From positions 186,001 through 250,000 of the forward strand of contig NZ_FKIF01000003.1 in assembly GCF_900078705.1 (NCBI RefSeq): a DNA stretch of 64,000 nucleotides, written 5' to 3'. Positions 62,884 to 64,000 of this stretch are shown piece after piece. The translations under genes and the position numbers were made by a program. The stretch comes from Bordetella ansorpii. GTDB taxonomy: Bacteria; Pseudomonadota; Gammaproteobacteria; Burkholderiales; Burkholderiaceae_B. Every line of letters starts with the position of its first letter. The stretch's first letter is position 1. Under the pieces are notes generated by a model that was not told the DNA's origin, searched no databases, and saw only the letters and a list, made by a program, of their open reading frames with translations.

Positions 62884-64000
62884 ATGTTCCGCAAGACCAA
62901 GCTATCCCTGGCGATATCCCTGCTGGCCGCCGTCCCCTGGGCGCAGGCCCAGGCCCAGGCCACTGGCAATGCCGGCACGCAGACGCTGGAGGCCGTCACG
63001 GTGACCGCCCAGCAAGGCGCGACCAAATCGCTGACGCCCGTGGTCGAGACGCCGCAGGCCGTGACCGTGATCGACCGCGAACAGATGCAGGCGCAGGGCG
63101 CCACCAGCGTACAGCGCGCCACGGCCTATACCGCCGGCGTCTTCAGCAACCAGGTGGGCGCCTCGAACCGTTTCGACTACATCGTGCTGCGCGGCTTCTC
63201 CGACGGCAGCCTGGGCAACACCTATCTGAATGGACTGAAGATCCTGGGCGACACCAACTCGCACAGCTCGCTGGTGGTCGATCCGTGGTTCCTGGACAGC
63301 GTGGAAGTGATCCGTGGCCCGGCCTCGGTGCTGTACGGCCAGTCCTCGCCCGGCGGCATCGTCGCCCTGCAGACCCGCAAGCCGGCTTTCGACGCCAGCC
63401 GCGAGATCGAGCTGGGCTTCGGCGACAAGCACCAGGCATATGCGGCGTTCGACATCAACCAGCCGCTGGAAAGCGGTGATGTGGCCTTCCGCCTGGCCGG
63501 CAAGGCGCGCCGCACCGACACGCAGGTCGATCACGTGAAGGAAGAACGCTACGCGCTGATGCCCTCGCTGACCTGGAGGATCACGCCCGACACCATCCTG
63601 GACGTGATGGCCTATCTGCATCGCGACCCCGAGGGCGGCTACCACTCGGGCCTGCCGTACGAAGGCACGGTCGTGCCCTACAACGGCCGCAAGCTCTCGC
63701 GCGGGTTCTTCGAAGGCGAACCCGATGCGGACAAGTACAAGCGCGACCAGAACCTGGTGGGCTACGGCCTGGAGCATCGCTTCAATGACAGGCTGAGCTT
63801 CCGGCAGAATCTGCAGTACCTGGAGTCCGAGGTCGAACTCGGCCAGGTATATGCCTATGGCTGGGCCTCGCCCACCACGCTCAACCGCTATTTCTCGGGC
63901 AGCACGGAGAAACTCAACGCCCTGTCGGTGGACAACCAGTTCGAGCTGCGTCTTGCCACCGGCCCGGTCGCGCATACGCTGCTGGCCGGCGTGGACTACC
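62884..64000 (+). CDS. TonB-dependent siderophore receptor, 3'-truncated by the window edge
   Basis: The frame is open from ATG 62884 to the window end (372 codons). Signal peptide MFRKTKLSLAISLLAAVPWA...AQA, TonB-box-like TLEAVTVTA, plug domain with VETPQAVTVIDREQM, LRGFSDGSLGNTYLNGLKIL, VEVIRGPASVLYGQSSPGG (plug signature), and the first barrel strands (YHSGLPYEG, LEHRFNDRLSFRQNLQYLES). Class: hydroxamate/ferrichrome-type siderophore receptor (FhuA/FoxA/FpvA superfamily). Imports a ferric siderophore across the outer membrane. Behind a Fur-like box and an AraC gene. Specific ligand unknown. Confidence 0.93.
   Translation, partial: MFRKTKLSLAISLLAAVPWAQAQAQATGNAGTQTLEAVTVTAQQGATKSLTPVVETPQAVTVIDREQMQAQGATSVQRATAYTAGVFSNQVGASNRFDYIVLRGFSDGSLGNTYLNGLKILGDTNSHSSLVVDPWFLDSVEVIRGPASVLYGQSSPGGIVALQTRKPAFDASREIELGFGDKHQAYAAFDINQPLESGDVAFRLAGKARRTDTQVDHVKEERYALMPSLTWRITPDTILDVMAYLHRDPEGGYHSGLPYEGTVVPYNGRKLSRGFFEGEPDADKYKRDQNLVGYGLEHRFNDRLSFRQNLQYLESEVELGQVYAYGWASPTTLNRYFSGSTEKLNALSVDNQFELRLATGPVAHTLLAGVDY

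Overview
The window is 64 kb of dense, high-G+C chromosome from a betaproteobacterium, most likely the Bordetella/Achromobacter group (Alcaligenaceae). Reasons: an intact ftrABCD ferrous-iron operon as in Bordetella, an odhA-odhB-lpdA operon, PHA genes phaC-phbB-phaR, and a tandem pair of cyanophycin synthetases with their ABC/DUF1854 companions. I saw no rRNA, tRNA, CRISPR array or complete insertion sequence. Both ends cut through genes: an aldo/keto reductase at the left and a TonB-dependent receptor at the right.

Layout. 1-8.1 kb: housekeeping and signalling (aldo/keto reductase, exported methyltransferase, MASE1-like/GGDEF protein, tandem UspA, lytic transglycosylase, DUF455 ferritin-like protein, FemAB/GNAT-like protein). 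8.3-16.7 kb: cyanophycin locus, an ABC transporter plus DUF1854 gene divergent from cphA' and cphA. 17-17.8 kb: envelope-stress mini-operon (CsbD, DUF1328, BON). 18-22.3 kb: PhzF and ftrABCD behind a Fur-like box. 22.4-25.5 kb: PHA synthesis. 25.7-33.3 kb: pgeF, rluD, bamD, a DinG/YoaA-type helicase and tex. 33.4-36 kb: lapD-lapG. 36.3-41.3 kb: trpS with a C-terminal fusion, an iron-linked DUF3649/PepSY/DUF3325 operon, and zapE. 41.3-41.8 kb: two structured repeats in inverted orientation. 41.8-47.5 kb: 2-oxoglutarate dehydrogenase complex. 47.9-51.2 kb: Lrp regulator divergent from a stand-alone E1 like MdeB. 51.2-51.8 kb: ParE-type toxin-antitoxin pair. 52-55.2 kb: maeB and a YfcF-like GST. 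55.3-56.7 kb: an A+T-richer islet with an RNase A-like toxin and a CdiI-like immunity gene. 56.7-59.9 kb: ornithine-cyclodeaminase homologue, DSD1-family enzyme and LysR regulator. 60-64 kb: two membrane proteins, an AraC regulator and a siderophore receptor behind a Fur-like box.

Two carbon/nitrogen reserve systems (PHA and cyanophycin) sit close together, and three Fur-like dyads mark iron-linked units. The points I find most worth checking are: tandem cyanophycin synthetases that have each lost different motifs; a LapG homologue with no cysteine in its mature part; a pair of about 125-bp repeats whose long stems differ in sequence but stay paired; an in-frame repeat insertion in tex; and the RNase A-like toxin/immunity islet.
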